Positions 1 to 8,188 of a DNA stretch of 64,000 nucleotides are shown piece by piece. This stretch comes from JASFBA01 sp036172265 (GTDB taxonomy: Bacteria; Chloroflexota; Chloroflexia; DTKN01). The notes beneath the pieces were generated by a model, which was not told the origin of the DNA, searched no databases, and saw only the letters and a program-made list of their open reading frames with translations. The position numbers and the translations under genes were made by a program. Location of the stretch: assembly GCA_036172265.1 (NCBI GenBank), contig JASFBA010000103.1, positions 33,141-97,140 of the forward strand. The letters run 5' to 3'. Numbering within the stretch: position 1 is the first letter of the stretch; each line of letters starts with the position of its first letter.

Positions 1-640
1 GGACAACGGCCCCGGGGGCCAGAAGGCACCTCCATCCGGCCAGCCGGCCTCGCCAGGCCAGGTCCACATCCTCCAGGTAGGCGAAGAATTCGGGGCGGAA
101 AAAGCCCACCTCCTCCAGCATGGCCCGGCGCAGGAGCGCCGCCCCGCCGCTGGGGCCAAAGACCTCCTGCGGCCTGTCCGGCAGTTCTTCTCGCCGCCGG
201 CCGACCCAGAGGTCCAGTGCCACCCCATCCCACTGCATCCGGATGCCGGCCGAGGCCACAACCTCCGGCTGCCGGTCGAAGACGAGCACTCCCCCGACCA
301 TGCCGACGCGCTCGTCCAACCCGGCCGTCTCCACGAGCGCCTCCAGGAAACGGGGGTCGGCCCGGGTGTCGTTGTTCAGGAGGACGAGAAATTCCCCCCG
401 GGCCGCGGCGATCCCAGAGTTCACGCCCTCGGCAAAGCCCAGGTTGCGCAAGTGGACGATCAGGCGCACGCCCGGAAAATGTTCGGCCACCCACCGGGGC
501 GAGCCGTCGGTGGAGGCGTTGTCCACCAGGATGGTCTCAAAGTCGGAGAAGGTCTGCCGGGAAAGCGCCTCCAGGCAGGGGCCCAGGAAGGGCCGGCCGT
601 TCCAGTTGACGATGATGACCGAACAGCGGGGAAAACTCAC
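1..640 (-). CDS. GT2-family glycosyltransferase (3' part outside window)
   Basis: Transfers a sugar from a nucleotide-sugar donor onto a glycan, as in rhamnosyltransferases of surface polysaccharide synthesis (family knowledge; substrate unknown). About 213 N-terminal residues are visible. They show the GT-A start SVIIVNWNG, the donor-binding VDNASTDGSP, a DXD-like NNDTRAD near residue 100, and the acceptor-side GPSGGAALLRR and YLEDVDLAWRG, whose ED supplies the usual catalytic base. The GTG start at 640 overlaps the stop of the upstream M20 peptidase gene as GTGA, so the two are translationally coupled. The C-terminus lies beyond base 1. Family assignment is secure. Confidence 0.9.
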   Translation of the reverse strand, partial: MSFPRCSVIIVNWNGRPFLGPCLEALSRQTFSDFETILVDNASTDGSPRWVAEHFPGVRLIVHLRNLGFAEGVNSGIAAARGEFLVLLNNDTRADPRFLEALVETAGLDERVGMVGGVLVFDRQPEVVASAGIRMQWDGVALDLWVGRRREELPDRPQEVFGPSGGAALLRRAMLEEVGFFRPEFFAYLEDVDLAWRGRLAGWRCLLAPGAVV

Positions 641-1995
641 TCCGGCAGGCCCTCCGCCAGGCGACCCAGCAGGACGGCGACGTGGACGATGCCCCGCTCC
701 AGGTCGCTCAGGCGCACGTTCTCGTTCGCCCCATGGACCTGGGAGCCGGGATGGCCGATTCCCAGCCCGACCACCGGCATCCCCAACCCCTGGCCGAAGA
801 AAAAGATCGGCCCGGAGCCTCCGGCGATGGGGAAAACGGCCGGATTCTTCCCAAAGGCCCGTCGAGTGGCCTCTACCACGGCGCGAACAAAGGGGGCCTC
901 GGGAGGTGTGCGGAAAGGCCGAAGGGGAAAGCCCAGGACCCGGATCTGGATGTCCCCAAAGCCCTCCTGGTCCAGGTAACGGCGCAGTTGCTCCAGCACC
1001 TCTTCCGGACGCTGTCGGGGCACCAGCCGAAAGTCCAGCCGGGCCCAGGCCCTCGCCGGGATGATGGTCCGATCGCCGTTGCCCGTATGTCCGCCGGCCA
1101 GGCCCGAGATGTTACAGGTGGGGGAGTAGAACTGGCAGAGGAGAAGGGTACTCCCCGACATCCCCTGCAGGAAAGACGGCACCTTCCAGGCCTCCAGGTA
1201 ATCCCTCTCCGGGAAGGGCAGCCGGCGGGACTTGCGTATCTCCTCGTGGCCGGGGCTTTCTACCGCATCATAGAAGCCGTCTATCAGGATCTCTTCGTCC
1301 GGGCTTTTCAGCCGGGAGAGGGCCCAGACCAGCCGCCAGGCCGGATTGGGAGCGATGGTGGCCCAACCGGAGTGCAGTTCGGTGGTAGCGCCCCGCACCT
1401 CCAGTTCCACGCTGAGGAGGCCCTTCATCCCCAGGTAAAGGTGAGGCCGGCCGTCGCTGCTTATGCTCCCGCTTTCCCAGATGCAACCGTCGGCCCGCAG
1501 GCGTTCGGCATGGGTCAGGACAAAGTCGGCCAGGTGAGGGCTGCCCACTTCCTCCTCCCCTTCTACCAGGAAGCGGACCCCTACCGGGAGGCCGCCCTCC
1601 AGTTCCTGCCAGGCGCGCAAGGCCCACAGGCGGGCCAGCAACGTCCCCTTGTTGTCTACTGCCCCCCGGGCATAGAGGCGGCGGCGATACAGGCGCAGCA
1701 CAAAGGGAGGAAAGCGCCACTCGCGCTCGTCGCCGGCTGGCTGGACGTCGTAGTGGTCGTAGAAGAGGATGGTCGGTCGGCCCGGGACCTCCCGTTCGGC
1801 CAGGACCACCGGCGGGCCGCCGGCGGAGAGGCTTTGCACCCGCAGGCCGCAATCCTCCAGAGCACGGGCGACCCAGTCGGCGGCCGCCTTCAACTCTTCC
1901 GGCCGGCCGGCCATGCCCGGAATGGCACAGAGGTTTCGCAGGTCTTCCACCACCTCGGGCAGGTGTCTTCGGGCGAAATCTCGAAAGTGTTGCAT
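637..1995 (-). CDS. M20-family metallopeptidase (dipeptidase-like)
   Basis: Zinc-dependent exopeptidase that cleaves dipeptides or related amide substrates in the cytoplasm (family inference). The 452 residues fit M20 enzymes with an inserted dimerisation domain. Metal and catalytic motifs are visible: YDHYDVQP (first metal His and following Asp), GAVDNKG (bridging Asp), VEGEEEVGSP (catalytic Glu pair) and a late GANENVRL segment carrying the final ligand region. The ATG at 1995 has AGGAG eight bases upstream. It follows the REC gene by 25 bases and overlaps the glycosyltransferase by four. Exact substrate cannot be read from sequence. Confidence 0.9.
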   Translation of the reverse strand: MQHFRDFARRHLPEVVEDLRNLCAIPGMAGRPEELKAAADWVARALEDCGLRVQSLSAGGPPVVLAEREVPGRPTILFYDHYDVQPAGDEREWRFPPFVLRLYRRRLYARGAVDNKGTLLARLWALRAWQELEGGLPVGVRFLVEGEEEVGSPHLADFVLTHAERLRADGCIWESGSISSDGRPHLYLGMKGLLSVELEVRGATTELHSGWATIAPNPAWRLVWALSRLKSPDEEILIDGFYDAVESPGHEEIRKSRRLPFPERDYLEAWKVPSFLQGMSGSTLLLCQFYSPTCNISGLAGGHTGNGDRTIIPARAWARLDFRLVPRQRPEEVLEQLRRYLDQEGFGDIQIRVLGFPLRPFRTPPEAPFVRAVVEATRRAFGKNPAVFPIAGGSGPIFFFGQGLGMPVVGLGIGHPGSQVHGANENVRLSDLERGIVHVAVLLGRLAEGLPE

Positions 1996-2020
1996 AACGG
2001 CGCTCCTTTCGGGGTCGCCC

Positions 2021-2500
2021 CTACCGGGCGGCCGGCGGGGCGTCCTGCCCTTCCCTCTGGCGCTCGCGCAGGCTGCGCAGGAGTTGCGCCCGAACGATCT
2101 CGCGCTCGCGCCGAGCCCGCCGCTCCTCAGGGGTACGATCCAGAACCATCTGCACCGTCTTCACCAGAGCCACCGGACTGAACGGCTTGGTGATGTACTC
2201 ATCGGCCCCCAGTTGCCACCCCCGGATGATGTCGGCATCCTGCACCAGGGCCGTCAGCACGACTACCGGGATGTCCCGAAAGGCCTCGTTCTGGCGTAGG
2301 CGGCGGAGGACTTCCCAGCCGTCCATCCCCGGACCCAGCATGATGTCCAGAATCACCAGGTCCGGCTGCTCTTCGGCTACCCGCTGGAGGGCTTCCAGAC
2401 CGCTGGTGGCGGTGACGACCTCGTGGTTCTCCAGCCGCAGGTTGACATCGATCAACTTGAGGATGGGATGCTCGTCCTCAACGACCAGGATTCTGCCCAT
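2021..2500 (-). CDS. single-domain response regulator (REC)
   Basis: Phosphoacceptor receiver without a DNA-binding or enzymatic output. With the chosen start (MGRILVVEDE) it is 159 residues. It has the acidic pair ED at 8-9, phosphoacceptor Asp52 in VILDIMLG, and the ITKPFSP lysine. The last ~40 residues are Arg/Glu-rich helix, possibly a partner-binding tail. An AGGAG lies six bases before the ATG at 2500. A further in-frame ATG at 2506 would abut it directly, so 2500 is preferred. The gene overlaps the 3' end of the REC-GGDDF-REC gene by 23 bases, suggesting coupled expression and a shared signalling pathway. Confidence 0.88.
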   Translation of the reverse strand: MGRILVVEDEHPILKLIDVNLRLENHEVVTATSGLEALQRVAEEQPDLVILDIMLGPGMDGWEVLRRLRQNEAFRDIPVVVLTALVQDADIIRGWQLGADEYITKPFSPVALVKTVQMVLDRTPEERRARREREIVRAQLLRSLRERQREGQDAPPAAR

Positions 2501-3872
2501 ATCCATCTCCTGCTGTGGATGGGGGAGGGGAGCAGCGGGCGATCAGGTCCTCCACACAGGCGGAGAACTGCTTCAGGGAGAACGGCTTCAGGAGAAAGGC
2601 ATCCATATGCAAGCGGAAGGCACGTTCCTCGTCCTCGGCATCGGTGGAGAGGAGAAGGATGGGCTGGTGCTGGAGTTCGGGGATGGACCGTAACTCTCGG
2701 CAGAGGTCCCAGACGGAACCGTCTTCTTGCCAGGCATCCAGGATAATGAGCGAGGGGACGGACGAACGGACAGAGGACAGCAGTTCGCCTCCGGTAAAGT
2801 AGAGGTGCACCCGCCGGCCGGCTCGCTCCAGATGCATCCGCAGGAGTTGCAAAAGGTCCTGCTCCGCTCCGGCAATCGCCACCTCACAAGGGCGCGGACG
2901 CCCCCGCCTCTCTGCCTGGGAAGGAGGCCGAGCGCAGGAGACACGGCGGTCCACGGCATAGGTGCTTCCCGGCATCCGCTTGGCCAAAGCTTTCATCTCC
3001 GCCGCCACGCGGCCCATCTCATCCGGGCTGGAAAAGGCGCGGTTGACGTTGGTCACCACGCCGATGGAGATGGTCATCAGAGGGAAGCGATGGGGCACCC
3101 CGTGGCGGTCATAGCCCCGTAGATAGCCCTGTTCCAGGTCGGCCGGGTCATAGAGGGCAGGGATGGCGGCATCGAAGCGTTCGATCAGAGTTTTGCAGAT
3201 CGCCTCGGCCTGCTCCGGGCGGGTGATGATGGCGAAATCGTCTCCACCGATATGGCCGATGAAATCGTCCGGCGAACCTTTCTCGGCCACCGCCTCCTGA
3301 ATCAGGCGGGCCAGCAGGCAGATGGCTTCATCGCCACGGACAAAGCCGTAGGCATCGTTGAAGGCCTTGAAGTTGTCCATATCCACATAGAGCAGAGCCC
3401 AGGCCCCTCCACTCTGGAGGCGGTATCGCAACTCCTCCTCCAGCAGGCGGTTGCCCGGCAATCCGGTCAGCGGGCTACGCACCGGAATCTCCCGTGTCCG
3501 CCGCAGGAGGGCACGGATACGGGCCAGGAGTTCGTCCAGATTGAACGGCTTGGTCACATAGTCGTCGGCTCCACTTTCAAATCCGGAGAGTTTGTCCCCC
3601 AGCGCCGAGCGGGAGGTGAGCATCAGGATGGGCACATGGCCGATTCGGGTATCGTTGCGCAGTTGCCGGCAGACCTCGAAGCCGTCCATCTGCGGCATCA
3701 TCACATCTACCAGGATGACATCCGGCACGTTCTCCCGGGCCATAGAGATGGCCTCGATGCCGTTCCCGGCCAGGATCACCAGGTATCCGGCCTTTTCCAG
3801 GAAGATGTGCAAAAGTTCCCGAACTTTCGGGTCGTCGTCGGCGACGAGGATGGTGGCCTTTTCCGCTTCCAT
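2478..3872 (-). CDS. REC-GGDEF(GGDDF)-REC response regulator
   Basis: Signalling protein of 464 residues. Residues 1-125 are a receiver domain (DDD at 12-14, phosphoacceptor Asp56 in ILVDVMMP, TKPF). Residues ~140-310 are a diguanylate cyclase-like GGDEF domain with LTGLPGN and DMDNFKAFND. Its active-site loop reads GGDDF instead of GGDEF, so cyclase activity is doubtful. Residues ~335-455 form a second receiver-like domain (LIILDAWQ, LLKPFSL). No DNA-binding domain is present. It follows the PfkB gene by four bases and overlaps the single REC gene. A c-di-GMP or protein-interaction role is inference. Confidence 0.88.
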   Translation of the reverse strand: MEAEKATILVADDDPKVRELLHIFLEKAGYLVILAGNGIEAISMARENVPDVILVDVMMPQMDGFEVCRQLRNDTRIGHVPILMLTSRSALGDKLSGFESGADDYVTKPFNLDELLARIRALLRRTREIPVRSPLTGLPGNRLLEEELRYRLQSGGAWALLYVDMDNFKAFNDAYGFVRGDEAICLLARLIQEAVAEKGSPDDFIGHIGGDDFAIITRPEQAEAICKTLIERFDAAIPALYDPADLEQGYLRGYDRHGVPHRFPLMTISIGVVTNVNRAFSSPDEMGRVAAEMKALAKRMPGSTYAVDRRVSCARPPSQAERRGRPRPCEVAIAGAEQDLLQLLRMHLERAGRRVHLYFTGGELLSSVRSSVPSLIILDAWQEDGSVWDLCRELRSIPELQHQPILLLSTDAEDEERAFRLHMDAFLLKPFSLKQFSACVEDLIARCSPPPSTAGDGYGQNPGR

Positions 3873-3875
3873 CGC

Positions 3876-4817
3876 TTAACTCACCAGACGCTGGTAGAGC
3901 AGTTCCAGGCAGAGGTCGCTGCGCACCGTCTCCAGCGATTGGGTGGTCAGGGCGGCGGCCGAAGCACCCAACCAGACGGCCTCATCTAGGGGAAAGCGGT
4001 TGACCAAGCCGTAGATGATGGCCGCGGTCTGGGCATCGGCCGCTCCGGTTGGATCTACCACGTCGGCGCGCATGGCCGGGATGTAGCCGTTCTGCTCCCG
4101 ACTGGCATAGGCCACTCCCTGCTGCCCCAGAGAGATGACCACCACTTCCACACCGGCAGAGACGAGTTGCCGGGCGGCATCGGCCGCCTCCCGAGGGGAT
4201 GAAACGGGCAGGCCGGTCAGCGCCTCGGCCTCCACCGCTCCGGCGGTCAGGAGATAGATGTGCTCCAGGTGATCCCGGTAGCGAAGGGCCAGTTCGAAAG
4301 AGACCGGGTCCAGGCAGAAAGGCACACCGTACTTTCGGGCCAGGCGTATGGCCGTTTCGACGGCCGGCCTGGAGGTATTGGCATCCACCACCACCATGCG
4401 GGCCTGGCGGAAGAGGCGCCGGCGGTCGTAGATATACCGGGGGGTGAGTTCGGACAGGATGGCCGTATCGTCCACAGCGGCGGAGAGGTTGCCTTCGCCG
4501 TCCACCAGGGCCACATAGGAGGCCGTGCGCTGGTCACGGAGGAAAAGCACCTGGCTTACATCCACCCCGGCACGGCTGGTGTGCTTGACCACCTGGTGGC
4601 CGAAGGGGTCGCGGGCCACCACGGTCAGGAGGGAAGTGCGCAATCCCAGGCGGGCCAAGTTCTCGGCGATGTTACGGGCTACCCCTCCCACAGTAATGCG
4701 CACCCGCCCCGGATTCGAGGTGGCCGGGTGAATCGGGCCAACCCCATGCCCCTTGATGTCCAGGCAGGCCGCCCCGATGACCACAATTTCGGCATCCCAC
4801 GAGCCCATTTCCGGCAT
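3876..4817 (-). CDS. PfkB-family carbohydrate/nucleoside kinase
   Basis: ATP-dependent kinase of the ribokinase/PfkB superfamily, 313 residues, the normal length. The N-terminal strand IVVIGAACLDI, the substrate signature GGVARNIAENLARLG and the C-terminal anion-hole segment DPTGAADAQTA are visible. The last usually reads GAGD; here it is GAAD, with the catalytic Asp kept. The N-terminal pattern resembles pseudouridine kinases (PsuK-like), but no PsuG glycosidase is adjacent, so substrate is open. Two starts are possible: 4817 (abutting the AGGAGG) or ATG 4808 (nine bases after it). It is the first gene of the minus-strand operon behind the promoter at 4829-4856. Confidence 0.86.
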   Translation of the reverse strand: MPEMGSWDAEIVVIGAACLDIKGHGVGPIHPATSNPGRVRITVGGVARNIAENLARLGLRTSLLTVVARDPFGHQVVKHTSRAGVDVSQVLFLRDQRTASYVALVDGEGNLSAAVDDTAILSELTPRYIYDRRRLFRQARMVVVDANTSRPAVETAIRLARKYGVPFCLDPVSFELALRYRDHLEHIYLLTAGAVEAEALTGLPVSSPREAADAARQLVSAGVEVVVISLGQQGVAYASREQNGYIPAMRADVVDPTGAADAQTAAIIYGLVNRFPLDEAVWLGASAAALTTQSLETVRSDLCLELLYQRLVS

Positions 4818-4828
4818 CCTCCTCTCGC

Positions 4829-4856
4829 ATTATACCACAGAGAGCGCTGGACGCAA
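4829..4856 (-). promoter_or_regulatory. sigma-70-type promoter of the pfkB operon
   Basis: On the minus strand, TTGCGT (4856-4851) and TATAAT (4834-4829) are separated by 16 bases. The predicted transcript would start near 4822, leaving a leader of only a few bases with the AGGAGG at its 5' end. This favours the downstream ATG at 4808 as the kinase start. Confidence 0.7.
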
Positions 4857-4893
4857 CGGATTTGCACCCGACATCCGTTTATAACCGGCCGTG

Positions 4894-4914
4894 GGTCGGA
4901 TTGACAATCCGACC
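4894..4914. repeat. short perfect hairpin in gene gap
   Basis: GGTCGGATT, a three-base loop, then AATCCGACC form a 9-bp perfect stem in the 228-base gap between the pfkB operon and the end of the uridine-kinase-like gene. It lacks a T tract. It could attenuate transcription coming from 5046, or be a copy of a dispersed palindrome. Confidence 0.5.
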
Positions 4915-5045
4915 TACTGAATGATGAGCGGATGTCATGCAGTACCCCCAGGTTTACCATAGACCGGTCACAGGTGCAGACAGGCCATTCCACTCTGCCC
5001 GGCCTGTTCGGCCATCAAAACTTGCGGGAGGCAGGCCGTTGCCCC

Positions 5046-6761
5046 CTAAAAGCGAAATTCCTCCAGGATGGACCCACCGATGAACTCGCGCAGGATGCTG
5101 TTGTCGGGGACCAGGTAAGGGGAGCAAGGCCGAATCCACTCTAGAAAGGCCAGCAGACGGCGGGCCTCCACCCATTCCAGCGTGCCCGGCTCGATCTGGC
5201 GCAGAAGCGGTTCGGCCAGCGGCTTGAGTACGGCCAGTTCATAGGCCAGGGCGGAGTTGAACATAGCGTCGGCATTTTCCTGATAGGGAAAGATGTAGCG
5301 TTCCTCGCCCCGGCGCACCTTCTCCCAGCGGGCGATCGTCTCGCGGGCCGAATAGCCTCGACTTTGGGCATCACGCACGATGCGCCTGAGCAGGCGGGTG
5401 TCGGTGGTGGGGATGCGGTTGTGCCGGTCCAGGTTGAGTTGGGACAGGGCGGAGACATAGACCCGGTAGATGCACTCGGGGGGAATGCGCGAGAGCAGGT
5501 CTGGGTGCAGCCCGTGCAAGCCCTCGATGAGCAATATCTGGCCAGGCCGCAAGGCCAGGGTCGGTCCCTCTTCCCGTTCGCCGCTCAGGAAGTTGTAACG
5601 CGGAAGCGTCACTTCCCGCCCCTCCAGCAAGGCCAGGAGTTGTTCGCTCAGGAGTTCCAGGTCAATGGCCTCCAGCGCCTCAAAATTCGGTTCCCCCTCT
5701 TCATCGAGCGGCGTCCGGCTGCGAGGGATGAAATAGTCATCCAGACTGAGCGGCAGGGGACGGAGGCCGTTGGCCAACAGTTGCACGCCCAGACGCTTGC
5801 TGAAGGTGGTCTTTCCGGCCGAGGTGGGGCCGGCGATGAGCACTAGGCGGACGACATCGCGCCGGCCGGCGATCTCACGGGCGATCTCGGCCAAACGCTG
5901 GGCGTGCAGCGTCTCCGAAACCAGGATGATCTCGCGCATCCGGCCGGCCTCGTTCGCCCGGTTCAGGTCGGCCAAGTCCTCGATTCCCAGGAAGCGCATC
6001 CACTCCCCGTATTCCTGGAAGACGGCGGCCAGTTTGGGCGAATCGCGAAAAGGCGGCAGGACGTTTGGCTCGTTGCGGCGGGGAAAGCGCAGGATAAAGC
6101 CCGGCGGATAAGGGTGCAGGGCGAAGAGGCCCAGGTAGCCGGTGGAGGGCACCATATGGCCGTAGAAATAGTCGTAGACTCCCCGCAGTTCGTAAACGGT
6201 CAGGTAGTCCTTCTGCCGGAACGCCAGAAGCCGCACCTTGTCTAAATAGGCCTGCCTTTCGAAGATTCGGCAGGCCTCGTCCAGGGAAACGCGCCGGCGA
6301 GCGATGGGCAGGTCGGCCTCGACGATGGCACGCATATGGGCCTCCAGCCGAGCCAGTTCCTCGGCCGTGAAGGGCCCCCGTCCCTCTACCCGGCAATAGA
6401 AGCCGTTCATGGTGAGGGAGTGGTCCACCACGATACGCGCCTCGGGAAAAAGTTCGCGGGCCGCCACCACCAGCAGGAAAGAGAGGGAACGCTGATAGAC
6501 ACGCATCCCGTCGCTGTGGGCCAGAGTGAGCGGCTGGACGGCCATATCGTGTCGGACCGGATAGGTCAGTTCGAGAAGCCTCCCCTCGGCCAGGGCCAGG
6601 ACGGCGGGCGGTTCGTCCGGCCGGGTTACGGTGGCGACAAAGGCTTCCAGAGGTGTGCCGACAGGAGCCTCCAGGATGCTCCCGTCGGGAAAGCGCACCT
6701 GTACCGTTTTGCGCGGCCGGCCGCGGCGGACAGGGGGCAGTTTCCTGCGCCTTTCGTTCAA
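5046..6761 (-). CDS. TGS/SAD domain-uridine kinase fusion
   Basis: 571 residues. Residues ~20-80 are a TGS domain; ~80-290 resemble the editing-type second additional domain of threonyl-tRNA synthetase (HSLTMNGFYCRVEG). Residues ~310-520 are a P-loop uridine kinase/phosphoribulokinase domain (GPTSAGKTTFSKRL, LSLDDYF, LIEGLHG). The protein probably phosphorylates a nucleoside; the fused RNA/ligand-binding half suggests regulation. Such fusions are known in Thermotogales, Clostridia and Chloroflexi. The start is TTG at 6761, overlapping the pyk stop as TTGA, with GGAGGGG just upstream. Last gene of the cmk-plsC-adh-pyk unit. True substrate is uncertain. Confidence 0.87.
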   Translation of the reverse strand: MNERRRKLPPVRRGRPRKTVQVRFPDGSILEAPVGTPLEAFVATVTRPDEPPAVLALAEGRLLELTYPVRHDMAVQPLTLAHSDGMRVYQRSLSFLLVVAARELFPEARIVVDHSLTMNGFYCRVEGRGPFTAEELARLEAHMRAIVEADLPIARRRVSLDEACRIFERQAYLDKVRLLAFRQKDYLTVYELRGVYDYFYGHMVPSTGYLGLFALHPYPPGFILRFPRRNEPNVLPPFRDSPKLAAVFQEYGEWMRFLGIEDLADLNRANEAGRMREIILVSETLHAQRLAEIAREIAGRRDVVRLVLIAGPTSAGKTTFSKRLGVQLLANGLRPLPLSLDDYFIPRSRTPLDEEGEPNFEALEAIDLELLSEQLLALLEGREVTLPRYNFLSGEREEGPTLALRPGQILLIEGLHGLHPDLLSRIPPECIYRVYVSALSQLNLDRHNRIPTTDTRLLRRIVRDAQSRGYSARETIARWEKVRRGEERYIFPYQENADAMFNSALAYELAVLKPLAEPLLRQIEPGTLEWVEARRLLAFLEWIRPCSPYLVPDNSILREFIGGSILEEFRF

Positions 6762-8173
6762 CGTCCCCCTCCGACGACGTGGATCTTCAAAAAGTTGGTC
6801 GGGCCCTGGGTCGTCACCGGCATGCCACCCATTATGAGCACCTGATCGCCGGGCTGCAGGTAGCCTCGGGAGAGCAGTTCTCGCTCGATGGAGGCGATCA
6901 TGCCGTCCGTGTCCTCGACAAAGGGGCCCAGGATGGGGGTCACGCCCCAGGCGAGGCTGAGCCGGCGCCAGACGGCTTCGTAGGGCGTGGCGGCCAGGAT
7001 GGGGACGGCCGGCCGGTCTTTGGAAATCAGCCGGGCGGTGAAGCCGGAGCGGGTGAAGGCGATGATGGCCTTCAGGGCCATGTCGCGGGCGATCTCTCGG
7101 GCGGCGTGGCTGATGGCATGGGCGTAGGTGGGGGCCGCATGGCCTTCGGCCCAGCGGCCACCGATGTCGCCGCGCCGGCCGCTCCTTTCGGCCTCTTCGA
7201 TGATGCGGGCCATCATATGCACCGCCTCCACCGGATGCTCCCCCACCGCCGTCTCGCCCGAGAGCATCAGGGCATCGGCCCCATCAATGACGGCGTTGGC
7301 CACGTCGGAGGCCTCGGCGCGGGTGGGACGAAGTTCGTGCATCATCGATTCGAGCATCTGCGTGGCCACGATGACCAGCCGGCCCTTCTCGTTGGCCTGC
7401 TCGATGATCTCCTTCTGCAGGATGGGCACCCGTTCGGGAGGCAGTTCCACCCCCAGGTCGCCCCGGGCCACCATTACCCCATCGCTTTCTTCCAGGATGG
7501 CCGGGAGGTCCTCCAGGGCCTGGGGATTTTCGATCTTGGCGATGAGGGGCACGTCCCCCCCTTTTTCCGAGATAAAGTGCCGGACCTCGCGGAGGTCCTC
7601 CGCCCGTCGCACAAAGGAGACGGCCACGTAATCCACCCCGGCCTCCAAGCCTATAAACAGGTCAGACCGGTCCTTCTCCGTGAGCGCCGGCAGGGGAAGC
7701 AAAAGGCCGGGGAAATTGACCCCCTTGCGCTCGCCCAGGATGCCCCCGTGGACAACCTGGCAACGCAGGTCTTTCCCCTCCGGAGAAAGCGCCCGAAGTT
7801 CCAGCCGGCCGTCGTCCAGAAGGATGCGGCTGCCCGGGGGAATCTGTTCCAAGTCCGGGTAGTTGATGGGGATGAAACCGGGGCCCTCCGCATCCGGCCG
7901 GCCGGAGAGGATCACCTCCTCGCCGTCCCGAAGGGAAAGCAAGGTCAGGGAACCGGTACGTACCTTGGGGCCCGCCAGGTCCTGGATGACGGCCACCGGC
8001 CGCCCCAGTTCTTTGGAGATACGCCGAACCCTTCTCAGCCGTTCCATATGCTCTTCCAGGCGACCGTGGGAAAAGTTCAACCGGAAGGCGTCCGCCCCGG
8101 CCTGAACCAGGCTGCGGATGACTTCCAAGCCGCTGGCCGGTCCCAGCGTGGCGATGATCTTGGCCCGACGCAC
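6758..8173 (-). CDS. pyk: pyruvate kinase
   Basis: Glycolytic enzyme converting phosphoenolpyruvate and ADP to pyruvate and ATP in the cytoplasm. The 471 residues match the classical family without the extra C-terminal PEP-utiliser domain. Visible motifs are AKIIATLGPAS at the N-terminus, FRLNFSHG (Arg/Asn/Ser of the active site), the catalytic IAKIENPQALE (Lys and Glu), MVARGDLGVEL and ATQMLESM. The GTG start at 8173 is preceded by GGGAGG, 15 bases after the alcohol dehydrogenase stop. It overlaps the following kinase gene by four bases. Confidence 0.97.
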   Translation of the reverse strand: MRRAKIIATLGPASGLEVIRSLVQAGADAFRLNFSHGRLEEHMERLRRVRRISKELGRPVAVIQDLAGPKVRTGSLTLLSLRDGEEVILSGRPDAEGPGFIPINYPDLEQIPPGSRILLDDGRLELRALSPEGKDLRCQVVHGGILGERKGVNFPGLLLPLPALTEKDRSDLFIGLEAGVDYVAVSFVRRAEDLREVRHFISEKGGDVPLIAKIENPQALEDLPAILEESDGVMVARGDLGVELPPERVPILQKEIIEQANEKGRLVIVATQMLESMMHELRPTRAEASDVANAVIDGADALMLSGETAVGEHPVEAVHMMARIIEEAERSGRRGDIGGRWAEGHAAPTYAHAISHAAREIARDMALKAIIAFTRSGFTARLISKDRPAVPILAATPYEAVWRRLSLAWGVTPILGPFVEDTDGMIASIERELLSRGYLQPGDQVLIMGGMPVTTQGPTNFLKIHVVGGGR

Positions 8174-8188
8174 TTTTTCCTCCCGCGG

